Assembly (NCBI GenBank): GCA_022953095.1
Contig: JALJCR010000001.1
Span: forward strand, 1,274,501 to 1,338,500
DNA length: 64,000 nucleotides
Direction of reading: 5' to 3'
From: Qipengyuania sp. ABI-127-1
GTDB taxonomy: Bacteria; Pseudomonadota; Alphaproteobacteria; Sphingomonadales; Sphingomonadaceae
The notes beneath the pieces were generated by a model. That model was not told the DNA's origin, did not search any database, and saw only the letters and a list, made by a program, of their open reading frames with translations. Shown in pieces: positions 46,485 through 54,254 of the stretch (positions within the stretch are counted from its first letter, which is position 1; the number at the start of each line of letters is the position of its first letter). The position numbers and the translations under genes were made by a program.

Positions 46485-46814
46485 ATGGTAGATCAACCCG
46501 AATTTGACGGCGTAACGCACCCAACGACTGAGGATGGAGTCGAAGCTCCCATTATCACCTCGGCTGCTAGGGCTCCGACGATCTATGCCGATGGGGTAAT
46601 CTTCGCGACTCGCTTCGGCTCCACTGTTAGAGTCCACCTCGTTGAAACAGTGGCTGAAGCTGCTGATGCACCTCATCCTGGGTTAAAAACGCGCCATGTG
46701 GCGAATATAGTGATGCCAATTGAAGGGTATCGAAATACCGTGAAGTATCTCAATGAGATCTCCGAGTACTTCGATGAGGAGGGTCGCGAAGTTGACCAAT
46801 CCTCGAAAAAGTAG
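46485..46814 (+). CDS. Hypothetical protein, weakly DUF3467-like
   Basis: Protein of 109 aa, acidic, cytosolic, AT-rich codon use. A central beta-strand region (IYADGVIFATRFGSTVRVHLVE) leads to ANIVMPIEGYRNTVKYLNEI, which resembles the DUF3467 end motif (VxMSPxxAKxLLxxLxEN). It overlaps the next gene by about 23 bp, so the two form a unit. The function is unknown. Confidence 0.55.
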   Translation: MVDQPEFDGVTHPTTEDGVEAPIITSAARAPTIYADGVIFATRFGSTVRVHLVETVAEAADAPHPGLKTRHVANIVMPIEGYRNTVKYLNEISEYFDEEGREVDQSSKK

Positions 46815-47223
46815 TCCACCCAAAAATCCGCAGCCAATTTCTACGGATATAGTAGATTTGAACGGTAATCCTTACCGGGCGGAAGCAGCGCCACAGCCTC
46901 CGATAAATTCTTCTTTCGGTAGTGGGTCTGGTGACGGCGGTGGCATCCATTCACTATCGTCCGATCTGGGCGGGATTAAGAAGAACATTTCATTTTTAAA
47001 TTGGGCGCTTGGCATCATTTTTCTCAGTGGTCTGAGTGCCCTGGTAGGAATTTACCTTTCTTTGTCTTCGGAAATTGATACTCGTTATGATCGCATATCG
47101 GACAAAATAGATGGCGTTTCAAATCAAATTGGCGAGGTAAGGATTGGCATTGGGAAATTGGAAACTCGACATGAGTCTGAGTTTACTGAGAAAATTCCGA
47201 AAGAATCTAACGCCAGCCAGTAA
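46792..47223 (+). CDS. Single-pass membrane protein with periplasmic coiled coil
   Basis: Protein of 143 aa. I chose a TTG start at 46792 because AGGAGGG lies 8 nt upstream; ATGs at 46753 and 46774 have no such site. The first ~75 residues are Pro/Ser/Gly-rich and probably cytosolic. One membrane helix (NWALGIIFLSGLSALVGIYLS) follows, then about 50 residues with heptad-like hydrophobics (IDGVSNQIGEVRIGIGKLE) that should coil. It may work with the overlapping upstream gene. No family is recognised. Confidence 0.6.
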   Translation: MTNPRKSSPPKNPQPISTDIVDLNGNPYRAEAAPQPPINSSFGSGSGDGGGIHSLSSDLGGIKKNISFLNWALGIIFLSGLSALVGIYLSLSSEIDTRYDRISDKIDGVSNQIGEVRIGIGKLETRHESEFTEKIPKESNASQ

Positions 47224-47560
47224 AACGGGGTTTGGTTGATTTAACAGCCTTGTTGAATCAAAAAAATATCTAATATCGTTCAATCTTGTTGATAACTTGC
47301 TTGCAGGCATATCCGCTAGGCTACTCATTCCCTCCGAGGCATCTGAATGGGAATCTCGTACAAGTGGCATACACTTTTGGATCAGAATTTTACTGTTCCA
47401 ATACCTCCATGCGGCTCTACCGCCTTGTGCAAAGCCAGTGCGAGGCGCCAATGCCGCCCGTTTTTGTTTAGGCCAGCAAATGGTCGATAGTCGGTCCCAC
47501 CGTTAATACCTCCGAACACTCCCTTTCCTACACACCCCCATCTGTGCCTTAAGCTATGCG
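47224..47560. other. AT-rich gap with hairpin
   Basis: Thirteen bases after the previous stop lies a near-perfect 11-bp hairpin, TTGATTTAACA-GCCT-TGTTGAATCAA (47236-47261), followed by an A-run rather than a T-run. It is therefore not a standard terminator. The rest of the 337 bp shows no gene, and composition returns to GC-rich near 47560. Confidence 0.4.
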
Positions 47561-48286
47561 ATGAGCAAGAAGCCGCCCCGTATTCCGCCCGCACAGCCAC
47601 CACTTGCCGCGCCGCGTGCCGAGGGTGCGCCCGGCGAGCCGTCTGACAATCTCGCCGCCGGGTTGTCACTGCCCGTCCTCGCTGCGGCGCAGGCGGCCTT
47701 GCCTGCGGTTAAGCGCAAGCGCGCCGCCACGGGTAAACGCGGGCCACGCTGGACCAGGGCGCGGCAGGTCGATTTCCTTGTGGCGCTGGCGGAAACCCAT
47801 TCGGTGGCCGAGGCGGCGCGGCGGGTGGGGATGAGCCGCCAGTCGGCCTATCGCCTACGCCAGCGGTTGCGCGAACAGCCCTTCGGCCGGGCCTGGGACG
47901 CAGCCTATGCCAGCGCGCGCCACAGCCTCTACCGCGCGGCGCTGGAACGTGCGATCGAAGGCGTGGAGGTGCCGCATTATGCCGGGGGCGAGCTGGTCGG
48001 CACCTCGCGCAAGTTCGACGAGCGCCTCACGCTTGCGCTGCTGGCCATGCCGACGCCTGCCCCCGCAGAGCTGCCTGCGGTCTATCCGGGCAGCGCCTAT
48101 CCTTCGACCGACTTTCGCGGATTGCTGGAGCGGGTCGAGACCGGACCCGACCATTTCGGGGTCGACGAAAGCGAGCATCACCTGCTCCGGCTGGAAGCGG
48201 AGGAGGAGGCCCGCTGGTCTGCGGACGATGCGGAGGACGAGGGCGGCGAGCAGGAAAAGGATGACGGCGGCGAATGGGAATATTGA
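47561..48286 (+). CDS. HTH protein of unknown function, full-length relative of the fragment at 41121
   Basis: Protein of 241 aa. A Pro/Ala-rich disordered N-terminus (1-60) precedes a helix-turn-helix (TRARQVDFLVALAETHSVAEA, then RRVGMSRQSAYRLRQRL). A helical middle has GRAWDAAYASARHSLYRAALERAI, then VEVPHYAGGELVGTSRKFDERLTLALL, and a very acidic tail. The layout recalls small-terminase or transposase-like HTH proteins, but no partner gene is present. It is GC-rich and native in codon use. Confidence 0.6.
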   Translation: MSKKPPRIPPAQPPLAAPRAEGAPGEPSDNLAAGLSLPVLAAAQAALPAVKRKRAATGKRGPRWTRARQVDFLVALAETHSVAEAARRVGMSRQSAYRLRQRLREQPFGRAWDAAYASARHSLYRAALERAIEGVEVPHYAGGELVGTSRKFDERLTLALLAMPTPAPAELPAVYPGSAYPSTDFRGLLERVETGPDHFGVDESEHHLLRLEAEEEARWSADDAEDEGGEQEKDDGGEWEY

Positions 48287-48402
48287 CCGGATGTGTCACC
48301 CGGTCTCCAACATCGTCTGCAATTTCAATGCGATGACCTGTAGGAAAAGCCGGACACCCCCGTCACCTTGTGTAACCTACACAGAAACCCTGGCGCAGCG
48401 CG

Positions 48403-49698
48403 CTATTCCGCCGCTTCGCGCAAGGCCGGGTCGAGATGCCAGCGCGGCACCTTGCCCTCATCCGCCGCGCGCAGCCGGGCGCTTTCGGCCTCGATATATT
48501 CGCGCGTCATCGGGATGGCGGCGCGATCTTTCACATACTGGATCTGCCAATTGACCATATTGCCGTGGCGGAAGCTCTGTTCGGCCCCGGCGAGGTAGAA
48601 CAGCCACATGCGGTAGAAGCGTTCGTCGTAAAGCTCGGTGATCTCGCGCTGGTGCAGCACGGTGCGTTTGTACCATTCCTCCAGCGTGTGGCTGTAATGA
48701 AAGCGCATCGCCTCCACATCCATGACCTGCCAGCCATGCTTCTCGCTCTGCGTGACGAGCTCGGACAGGGCCGGGATATAGCCGCCGGGAAAGATGTATT
48801 TGCGCGTCCATTTGTCGGTGAAGCCCGGCGGGCCGGCGCGGCCGCAGCAATGGCTGATCATCACGCCATCGGGCTTCAGCAGGCGGTTGGTGTGTTCGTA
48901 GAATTGCGGGTAATGCGGCGTGCCGACATGTTCCAGCAGGCCGACCGAGCTGATCCGGTCGAAGGTCCCTTGCACGTCGCGATAATCCATCAGCTTGAAC
49001 GTCACCCGGTCGGCGAGGCCCGCTTCCTCGGCGCGTTCCTTGCAGAAGGCGATCTGGTCGGGGGCGAGCGCGACGCCCATAACCTCGACATCGTAATGGC
49101 GCGCGAGATAGAGCGCGAAGCCGCCCCAGCCGCAGCCGATATCGAGCAGGCGTTGGCCCGGTTGGATGTACATCTTGGCGGCGAGATGCGCCTTCTTGTC
49201 GAGCTGCGCTTTCTCGAGCGAGGTCGTTTCCGGATCCTCGCGGTAATAGGCCATGGTGTACTGGCGGTCCTCGTCGAGGAAGCGCTCATACAGCTCGCGG
49301 GTGAGGTTGTAAGTGTGCTCGGCATTCTTGCGCGCCTTGCCGCGCAGGTTCACGCTGTCGGCTTTTGCGAGCAGTTTTTGCGCCGCCTTGCGCAAGGGGC
49401 CTTTGGGCTTGAGCGATGCGCCTGCCTCGCGCTTGGCGTTCCTGGTCACGAACAGGACGAGGTCACGGATATCGTGCGGTTCCTCGACCTCGAGCCAGCC
49501 CCACATGAAGGCCTCGCCCGCGCCGACCTGCGGATAGCGTGCGATATGGTTGGCCGCTTTGCGATGCGTCAGGCGGATACGCAGCGGCTGTGTGCCGTCC
49601 TCGGGCGCGCCGTATTCGTAGGTCTTGCCGTCATGGTCGGTGACGATCATCCGCCCGCGCCTGATCGCGGCCTTCAGGAATGTGTCGAGCAGCCACAT
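48403..49698 (-). CDS. cfa: Cyclopropane-fatty-acyl-phospholipid synthase
   Basis: Protein of 431 aa. The SAM-binding motif is LLDIGCGWGGFALYLA, with GVALAPDQI after it. The family-specific active-site region is SVGLLEHVG, followed by CCGRAGPPGFTDKWTRKYIFPGGYIP and MRFHYSHTLEEWYKR. It transfers a methylene from S-adenosylmethionine to unsaturated acyl chains of membrane phospholipids. An N-terminal lipid-binding domain of about 140 residues is present. It stands as a single gene. Confidence 0.93.
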   Translation of the reverse strand: MWLLDTFLKAAIRRGRMIVTDHDGKTYEYGAPEDGTQPLRIRLTHRKAANHIARYPQVGAGEAFMWGWLEVEEPHDIRDLVLFVTRNAKREAGASLKPKGPLRKAAQKLLAKADSVNLRGKARKNAEHTYNLTRELYERFLDEDRQYTMAYYREDPETTSLEKAQLDKKAHLAAKMYIQPGQRLLDIGCGWGGFALYLARHYDVEVMGVALAPDQIAFCKERAEEAGLADRVTFKLMDYRDVQGTFDRISSVGLLEHVGTPHYPQFYEHTNRLLKPDGVMISHCCGRAGPPGFTDKWTRKYIFPGGYIPALSELVTQSEKHGWQVMDVEAMRFHYSHTLEEWYKRTVLHQREITELYDERFYRMWLFYLAGAEQSFRHGNMVNWQIQYVKDRAAIPMTREYIEAESARLRAADEGKVPRWHLDPALREAAE

Positions 49699-49782
49699 GG
49701 GCGCGCCTCTCCCCTTATGTTTTCCCCGGGACGAGACTGTGGCACACTTCGCACGGAGTCAATCGAAGGGAGGAGCAAAGCC

Positions 49783-50220
49783 GTGGCCGAAGCCAAGACG
49801 CAAATTACCGATGTCGATCCGGCCGACTTTCTTGCCGCGGTCGAGCCCGAAAGAAAGCGAGAGGAGGCGAAGGTGCTCGACGCGCTGTTTCGTCGGGTAA
49901 CGGGTGAGGAGCCCAGGATGTGGGGGCCGAGCATTATCGGCTATGGGAGCTACCGCACCACCTATGCCAGCGGGCGCAAGGTGCATTGGCTGCGCACCGG
50001 CTTCAGCCCGCGCAAGGCGAAGCATTCGCTCTATCTGATGGGCAGCTATTGCGACGAGACCACGGGCCAGCGCCGCGACGAATTGCTGGCGCGGCTGGGC
50101 AAATACAAGACCGGCAAAAGCTGCCTGTATGTCAACAAGCTGGCCGATGTGGATATGGACGTGTTGGAGGAATTGCTGCGCAACGACTGGGAAGCAATGG
50201 CGCGCCTCTATCCCGAGTGA
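49783..50220 (+). CDS. DUF1801 domain protein
   Basis: Protein of 145 aa starting with GTG at 49783, with AGGGAGGAG upstream. DUF1801 features: REEAKVLDALFRRVTGEEPRMWG, then IIGYGSYRTTYASGRKV, and SPRKAKHSLYLMG. The C-terminal GKSCLYVNKLADVD is typical. The family has a small YdhG-like fold with no agreed biochemical role. It is convergent with the molybdopterin gene, 1 bp apart. Confidence 0.88.
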   Translation: MAEAKTQITDVDPADFLAAVEPERKREEAKVLDALFRRVTGEEPRMWGPSIIGYGSYRTTYASGRKVHWLRTGFSPRKAKHSLYLMGSYCDETTGQRRDELLARLGKYKTGKSCLYVNKLADVDMDVLEELLRNDWEAMARLYPE

Positions 50221-50961
50221 TCAGATGCCCGCATACCACTGATATCCGGCGCGGTCTTCCCAATAGCCGCCCTGGCCTTTGCCGATCTCGTCGAGGCTCG
50301 CGACCGCCTCGATCGCGGTAAGGTATTTGGCGTGTTTGTAGCCCAATTGCCGCTCGATCCGCATTCTCAGCGGTGCGCCATTGCGGATGGGCAGCGGCTC
50401 GCCATTGAGGCTGTGCGCGACGATGGTCTGCGGGTGGTAGGCGTCGATCAGGTCGACGCTCTCGTAATAGTCTTGCCCGTTGAGATTGTCGGCGCAGCGG
50501 AAGACGATGAACTTCGCCTCTTCGCGCAGGCCCGCCGCCTCGAGCAGAAGCGAGAGCTGCGGCCCGGTCCATTCGCCGATCGCGCTCCACCCTTCGACGC
50601 AATCGTGGCGCGTGACCTGCGTGCGCTGGGGCAGCTTGCGGATATTGTCGAGGCTGAGGCTGAGCGGATTCTCGACCAGGCCGCGAACTTCGAGGTGCCA
50701 ATTGGCGAAGCCTTCCCCGGCGTGGCGCGGATAGTCGCCATTCTGCGGATCGGTCGAGCCATTGCCGCGGAAATAGGGCGAGATCGCGCTGCGCGGATAT
50801 TCAGGGGCGAGAGCCTCGCGGTTCGTCAGCAGTCGGTGCGCGGTTTCGTGCCATTTCTCCGCCGCGCCGAGCAGCGACTTGCCCGCACCGGTATCTGCAA
50901 TTTTGTTACAGCCCGCAACGAAGGCTGCACCTGCGGCCACGAGGAAGTTCCTGCGCTTCAT
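50221..50961 (-). CDS. Molybdopterin-dependent oxidoreductase (sulfite oxidase fold), Tat-exported
   Basis: Protein of 246 aa. The N-terminus RRNFLVAAGAAFVAGC combines a twin-Arg motif and a lipobox-like Cys. The SUOX-fold core has the Mo-ligand Cys in TRHDCVEGWSAIGEW and the substrate-side ALRMRIERQLGYKHAKYL-type segment. Like MsrP/YedY it probably works in the periplasm, but it is shorter. The ATG overlaps the stop of the cytochrome b gene, the likely electron partner. The substrate is unknown; methionine sulfoxide reduction is one option. Confidence 0.85.
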   Translation of the reverse strand: MKRRNFLVAAGAAFVAGCNKIADTGAGKSLLGAAEKWHETAHRLLTNREALAPEYPRSAISPYFRGNGSTDPQNGDYPRHAGEGFANWHLEVRGLVENPLSLSLDNIRKLPQRTQVTRHDCVEGWSAIGEWTGPQLSLLLEAAGLREEAKFIVFRCADNLNGQDYYESVDLIDAYHPQTIVAHSLNGEPLPIRNGAPLRMRIERQLGYKHAKYLTAIEAVASLDEIGKGQGGYWEDRAGYQWYAGI

Positions 50962-51623
50962 CGCTCGCGCCCCCCGGTAATCATGTCGCGTATCTGGTGG
51001 ATCGGTCCGACGAGGATCACCAGCACCACATGCACCACGAAAAAGGCGGCGATGGCGAAGGCGAAGATGAAATGCAGGCTGCGCGCCGATTGCCGCCCGC
51101 CGAGCAGCTCGACCAGCCAGCCGAATGTCGGTTCCAGGCCCGGGCTGATGGCGATTCCGGTGAAGATCATCATCGGCAGAAACACGCCCAGCACAAGGCC
51201 ATAGGCGAGCTTCTGGAGGAAATTGTACTCACCGCCTTCGTGGTCGAAATTCAGCTTGAGGTGCTGGACTATGTCATGCCGGATCGCGTCCGCCTTCCAT
51301 TCCTTGCGGCTGGTGGCGATGTCGCGTTTGAAGTGGCGGTTGGCGAGCATGACGATCCACATGAACAGCAGGCCCAGCGCGAAGGGCCAGGCCATGAGGA
51401 TATGCCAGTCGCGCGCCACGGCGAGGCTGTAATAGCCGGGGATCGTCGTCCAGTCGGGAAAGCGCGGCACGGTGAGCCAGGCCTGTTCGGCGGCAAAGCC
51501 CCAATCGCCCCAATAGAGCCGGCGATGCGCGTTCGAGATCGTCAGGCCCGACATGAACAACACGACGACGCAGATGAGGTTGAGCCAGTGCCACAGCCGG
51601 GTGCTGAGCGTGTGGCGCTTCAT
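50958..51623 (-). CDS. Cytochrome b/b6-type membrane subunit
   Basis: Protein of 221 aa with four to five membrane helices and suitably placed His residues (TRLWHWLNL, RDWHILMAWP, SLHFIFAF, FFVVHVVLVI) to bind two b hemes. It resembles Ni/Fe-hydrogenase type or formate-dehydrogenase gamma cytochromes. It should move electrons between the quinone pool and the periplasmic molybdopterin subunit encoded next. It is coupled by ATGA overlaps on both sides. Confidence 0.86.
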   Translation of the reverse strand: MKRHTLSTRLWHWLNLICVVVLFMSGLTISNAHRRLYWGDWGFAAEQAWLTVPRFPDWTTIPGYYSLAVARDWHILMAWPFALGLLFMWIVMLANRHFKRDIATSRKEWKADAIRHDIVQHLKLNFDHEGGEYNFLQKLAYGLVLGVFLPMMIFTGIAISPGLEPTFGWLVELLGGRQSARSLHFIFAFAIAAFFVVHVVLVILVGPIHQIRDMITGGRER

Positions 51624-52390
51624 GCCCCGGCTCGCTCGCGCGCGAGGTAGATCACGTCGCGCGGCTGGGAGAGGAGGTGCTGGCCGCTGTCGACATAAAG
51701 CGTCTGTCCGCTGGCGAGATGACCCTGTGCGAGGAACAGCGCGGCATCGGCGACTTCCTCGGGGCCGGTCTTGCGGCCGAGCAGGTTCATGCGGTGGGAA
51801 ATCTCGGTCTCCTCCTCGCTCTGGTCGTGGCTGGCGAGGATCGCGCCCGGCGCGAGCGCATAGACCCGGTCTTGCGCGCGGGCCGCGCCCATGGCCAGCA
51901 TCGGCACGGTCGATGCCAGTGCGTGCTTGCTCATCGTGTAGCTGAAGAAATCCGGATTGGGATTGGCGAGCTTCTGGTCGGTGAGGTGGATCACACGACG
52001 CCCGCCGCGTGCACTCGCACGGGCGAGATAGGTCTGCGCCATGCGGGCGGGGCTGCGGGCGTTGATCTGCATCGTACGGCTGTTCGTCGCCGGATCGAGC
52101 GCGGTTACCGCATCATTGTCGAACACCGCCGCGCAGTTGACGAGGGCGCGCCAATCCGTGAGTCGCCCGGCGAGGGCCTCGACCATCGCGACTGCCGCAT
52201 CGCCGTCCGCGAGATCACAGCGCACCGTTTCTGCTGAGGGGAGCTCTTCCGCGAGAGCTTCGGCCTCCGCGCGCGAGGAAGCGTAATGCACGACCACATG
52301 CCATCCCGCCTTGCCGAAGGCGCGGGCGATCGCCGCGCCGATCCGCTTCGCCCCTCCCGTTACGAGTACCGCTGGCTTGCTGTCGGTCAT
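51620..52390 (-). CDS. SDR oxidoreductase, pteridine-reductase/FolM-like
   Basis: Protein of 256 aa. The cofactor motif is VLVTGGAKRIGAAIA, whose Arg suggests NADPH use. NCAAVFDND, the catalytic Tyr-x-x-x-Lys in YTMSKHAL, and the C-terminal LFLAQGHLASGQTLYVDSG follow. The family includes dihydromonapterin and pteridine reductases. Its coupling to a molybdopterin enzyme operon is suggestive, but the substrate is inferred. Start ATG 52390. Confidence 0.8.
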   Translation of the reverse strand: MTDSKPAVLVTGGAKRIGAAIARAFGKAGWHVVVHYASSRAEAEALAEELPSAETVRCDLADGDAAVAMVEALAGRLTDWRALVNCAAVFDNDAVTALDPATNSRTMQINARSPARMAQTYLARASARGGRRVIHLTDQKLANPNPDFFSYTMSKHALASTVPMLAMGAARAQDRVYALAPGAILASHDQSEEETEISHRMNLLGRKTGPEEVADAALFLAQGHLASGQTLYVDSGQHLLSQPRDVIYLARERAGA

Positions 52391-52418
52391 TGCCTGCGAC
52401 CATAGCGCCATGCGGTGC

Positions 52419-52463
52419 AAAGAAAAGGCGCGCCGCCACCCGAGGGGAAGGTGACGGCGCGCC
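52419..52463 (-). terminator. Intrinsic terminator after the glycine-zipper gene
   Basis: On the minus strand, a stem of 9 bp (GGCGCGCCG type, 52455-52463 with 52427-52435) continues past one mismatch for 4 bp and encloses a 9-nt loop. It is followed by TTTTCTTT (52426-52419). This is a strong Rho-independent terminator just past the stop at 52495. Confidence 0.88.
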
Positions 52464-52494
52464 GCATTCGCAACCTCCAGGTTGCGTCAGAGGG

Positions 52495-52881
52495 TCAACG
52501 GCACTTCAAACTACCGCGGTCGATTTCGCGACCGACGATTGCGCCGACAGCGCCGCCCAGAATTGCGCCGAGCGTCTTGTCGCCGCGACCGGCCAGTTCA
52601 TGGCCTGCCAGCGCGCCGACGCCGGCGCCAATGACGAGGCCGGTCGTGCCGTTGTCGCGCTTGCAGTAATAGCGCCCGTCGTCACCGCGCCACATCCGGT
52701 CGGCACGGCTGATCCGGCGCGGTTCGACATAGTAGCCGCGGCTGTCGTAGATCGCGCGGTCCTTGGCGCGTTTGCCGTGAGCGGGAGCCCAGCTCGGCGG
52801 ATCGGCGGCGGCCGGTGCGGCGGTGCCGATGCCGGTAAGGGCAAGCGTCCCCGCTGCGAATGCGAGAGTGAGTTTTTTCAT
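52495..52881 (-). CDS. Glycine-zipper 2TM-domain envelope protein
   Basis: Protein of 128 aa with a signal peptide ending at APAAAD. An Arg-rich region contains DGRYYCKRDNGTTG, followed by a glycine zipper (LVIGAGVGALAGHELAG ... LGAILGGAVGAIVGREID). Glycine-zipper 2TM proteins of this type are outer-membrane-associated or lipoprotein-like and often stress-induced. The start at 52881 fits the signal peptide. A strong terminator follows. Confidence 0.85.
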   Translation of the reverse strand: MKKLTLAFAAGTLALTGIGTAAPAAADPPSWAPAHGKRAKDRAIYDSRGYYVEPRRISRADRMWRGDDGRYYCKRDNGTTGLVIGAGVGALAGHELAGRGDKTLGAILGGAVGAIVGREIDRGSLKCR

Positions 52882-53001
52882 GTTGCGTCCCCATTCGGTT
52901 GTCTCCAGCGCGACCCTGCGCGGACGATTTACAACACTGGCTGAACGGATAGCGGTTCGCCGAAATTCGCGATGAGCCGTGCTGAGACGCGCGACCAATT
53001 G

Positions 53002-53649
53002 CTACCGATCGAGCTTTTTTCGGGCGCGATCACGCCATGGCAGGCAGAGTCTTTCGAGTGCCGTGATCTGTTCGAGTTCTTCGCGCGTGGCCTTGTGCGC
53101 CGGATCGAAGAGCTTCGCGAACAGGCGCCCCACGGTCCAATCCTCGTGGCCCGTTTCGATTTGCTCCAGCCTGTCACCAGCCTTGGCGTCGCCTTCCTCG
53201 ATGACGCGATAGTACCAGCCGCAATTGTGCTGCGCGACGATCCGCGCGACCATACCCTTGCGGCCGAAGCGATGGTCGATCTTCCAGCAGGGCTGGCGTG
53301 GCTGGCTGACTTCGAGCAGGGCGCTGCCAAGACGGAAGCGGTCGCCGATCCGCACTGCCTCTTCGGTCAGCCCCTCGACATGGATATTCTCTCCGAAAGC
53401 GGCGGGGCGGGAGAGCAAGTCGTGCCCGCCGAGCCAATCGTTCCATCCCGCGTAATGATCGCGCGGATAGTGATGCACTGCCATGTCCGGCCCGCCATGG
53501 TTTTTGGTATCGGCGACCATGTCGCCTTCGATGCCGAAAGAGCGAATATGGGCGATCCCGTCGACGGGCTGCTTGTCGATGGCGCTCAGTTCGGCGCCGT
53601 TGAAAGGCTTGGGCAGGCCGACACAGATGGCGAGCACTTCGGTGGTCAT
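53002..53649 (-). CDS. MOSC-domain protein (YiiM-like)
   Basis: Protein of 215 aa. It contains the MOSC landmarks GIEGDMVADTKNHGGPDMAVH, ENIHVEGL, and the conserved Cys in SQPRQPCWKID. MOSC proteins bind the molybdenum cofactor and transfer sulfur or reduce N-hydroxylated substrates. It is coupled to the methyltransferase gene by a 4-bp overlap and lies near another Mo-related operon. Confidence 0.88.
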   Translation of the reverse strand: MTTEVLAICVGLPKPFNGAELSAIDKQPVDGIAHIRSFGIEGDMVADTKNHGGPDMAVHHYPRDHYAGWNDWLGGHDLLSRPAAFGENIHVEGLTEEAVRIGDRFRLGSALLEVSQPRQPCWKIDHRFGRKGMVARIVAQHNCGWYYRVIEEGDAKAGDRLEQIETGHEDWTVGRLFAKLFDPAHKATREELEQITALERLCLPWRDRARKKLDR

Positions 53650-54254
53650 CGATCCTCCTTGCGCAGAGTAAGCGCGAGCCAGTCCCGCTGCGTGCCATCG
53701 CTGCCCTTGCCAGGATAGCGCTCGCTGGCCAGGATCGTGAGGCCCGCTTCGCGGTAGACCTCTTCCAGCCATTCGGGAGAGGGGAGATTGGTCCAGCGGC
53801 CCAGCAGGTCGCGGCCCTCGCCGGGATGGGCATGGTCGCACAGCTTGTAATTGGCGAAGTGAAGACCGCCCGGCCGCAGCGCGCGATGGATCGCCGAAAG
53901 AACCGGTGGCAATGCAGCGCGCGGCAAGTGAAGCAGGCTCGCATGAGCCCAGACGGCGTCGTATTCGAACACCGCGTTGAGTTCGTCCAAGCGCATCTGG
54001 CGCGCCGCGATATTGTGGCGTTCCTTCGCTTTCCTGACCATGGCGGCAGTCCCGTCGGTTGCATCGATGGAGAAACCGCGATCACGGATATAGGCGGCAT
54101 CGCGCCCGCCGCCGCAGCCCAGTTCGAGGATGTGAGCGCCTGGCGCCAGGCGGTCGAGAAAACCGTCGAGATGGCGGCTCTGCCCCTGCGTACCGCTCGC
54201 CGTGTAATGGGGCGCCTCGCGCTCATACCAGGCGAGGGTCGCCTCGTCGGTCAT
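53646..54254 (-). CDS. Class I SAM-dependent methyltransferase
   Basis: Protein of 202 aa. Motif I is ILELGCGGGRDAAYI, motif II acidic residue is in DATDGTAAMV, and motif IV/post is in AVWAHASLLHLPRAAL with RPGGLHFANYK. The size and motifs resemble tellurite-resistance/UbiE-like small methyltransferases; the substrate is unknown. The ATG shares 1 nt with the rlmN stop (TGATG), and the stop overlaps the MOSC gene. Confidence 0.87.
   Translation of the reverse strand: MTDEATLAWYEREAPHYTASGTQGQSRHLDGFLDRLAPGAHILELGCGGGRDAAYIRDRGFSIDATDGTAAMVRKAKERHNIAARQMRLDELNAVFEYDAVWAHASLLHLPRAALPPVLSAIHRALRPGGLHFANYKLCDHAHPGEGRDLLGRWTNLPSPEWLEEVYREAGLTILASERYPGKGSDGTQRDWLALTLRKEDR

Noticed and set aside
47236-47261. 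Hairpin after the AT-rich pair as an intrinsic terminator
   Set aside because: It is followed by an A-run, not a T-run, in the direction of transcription.
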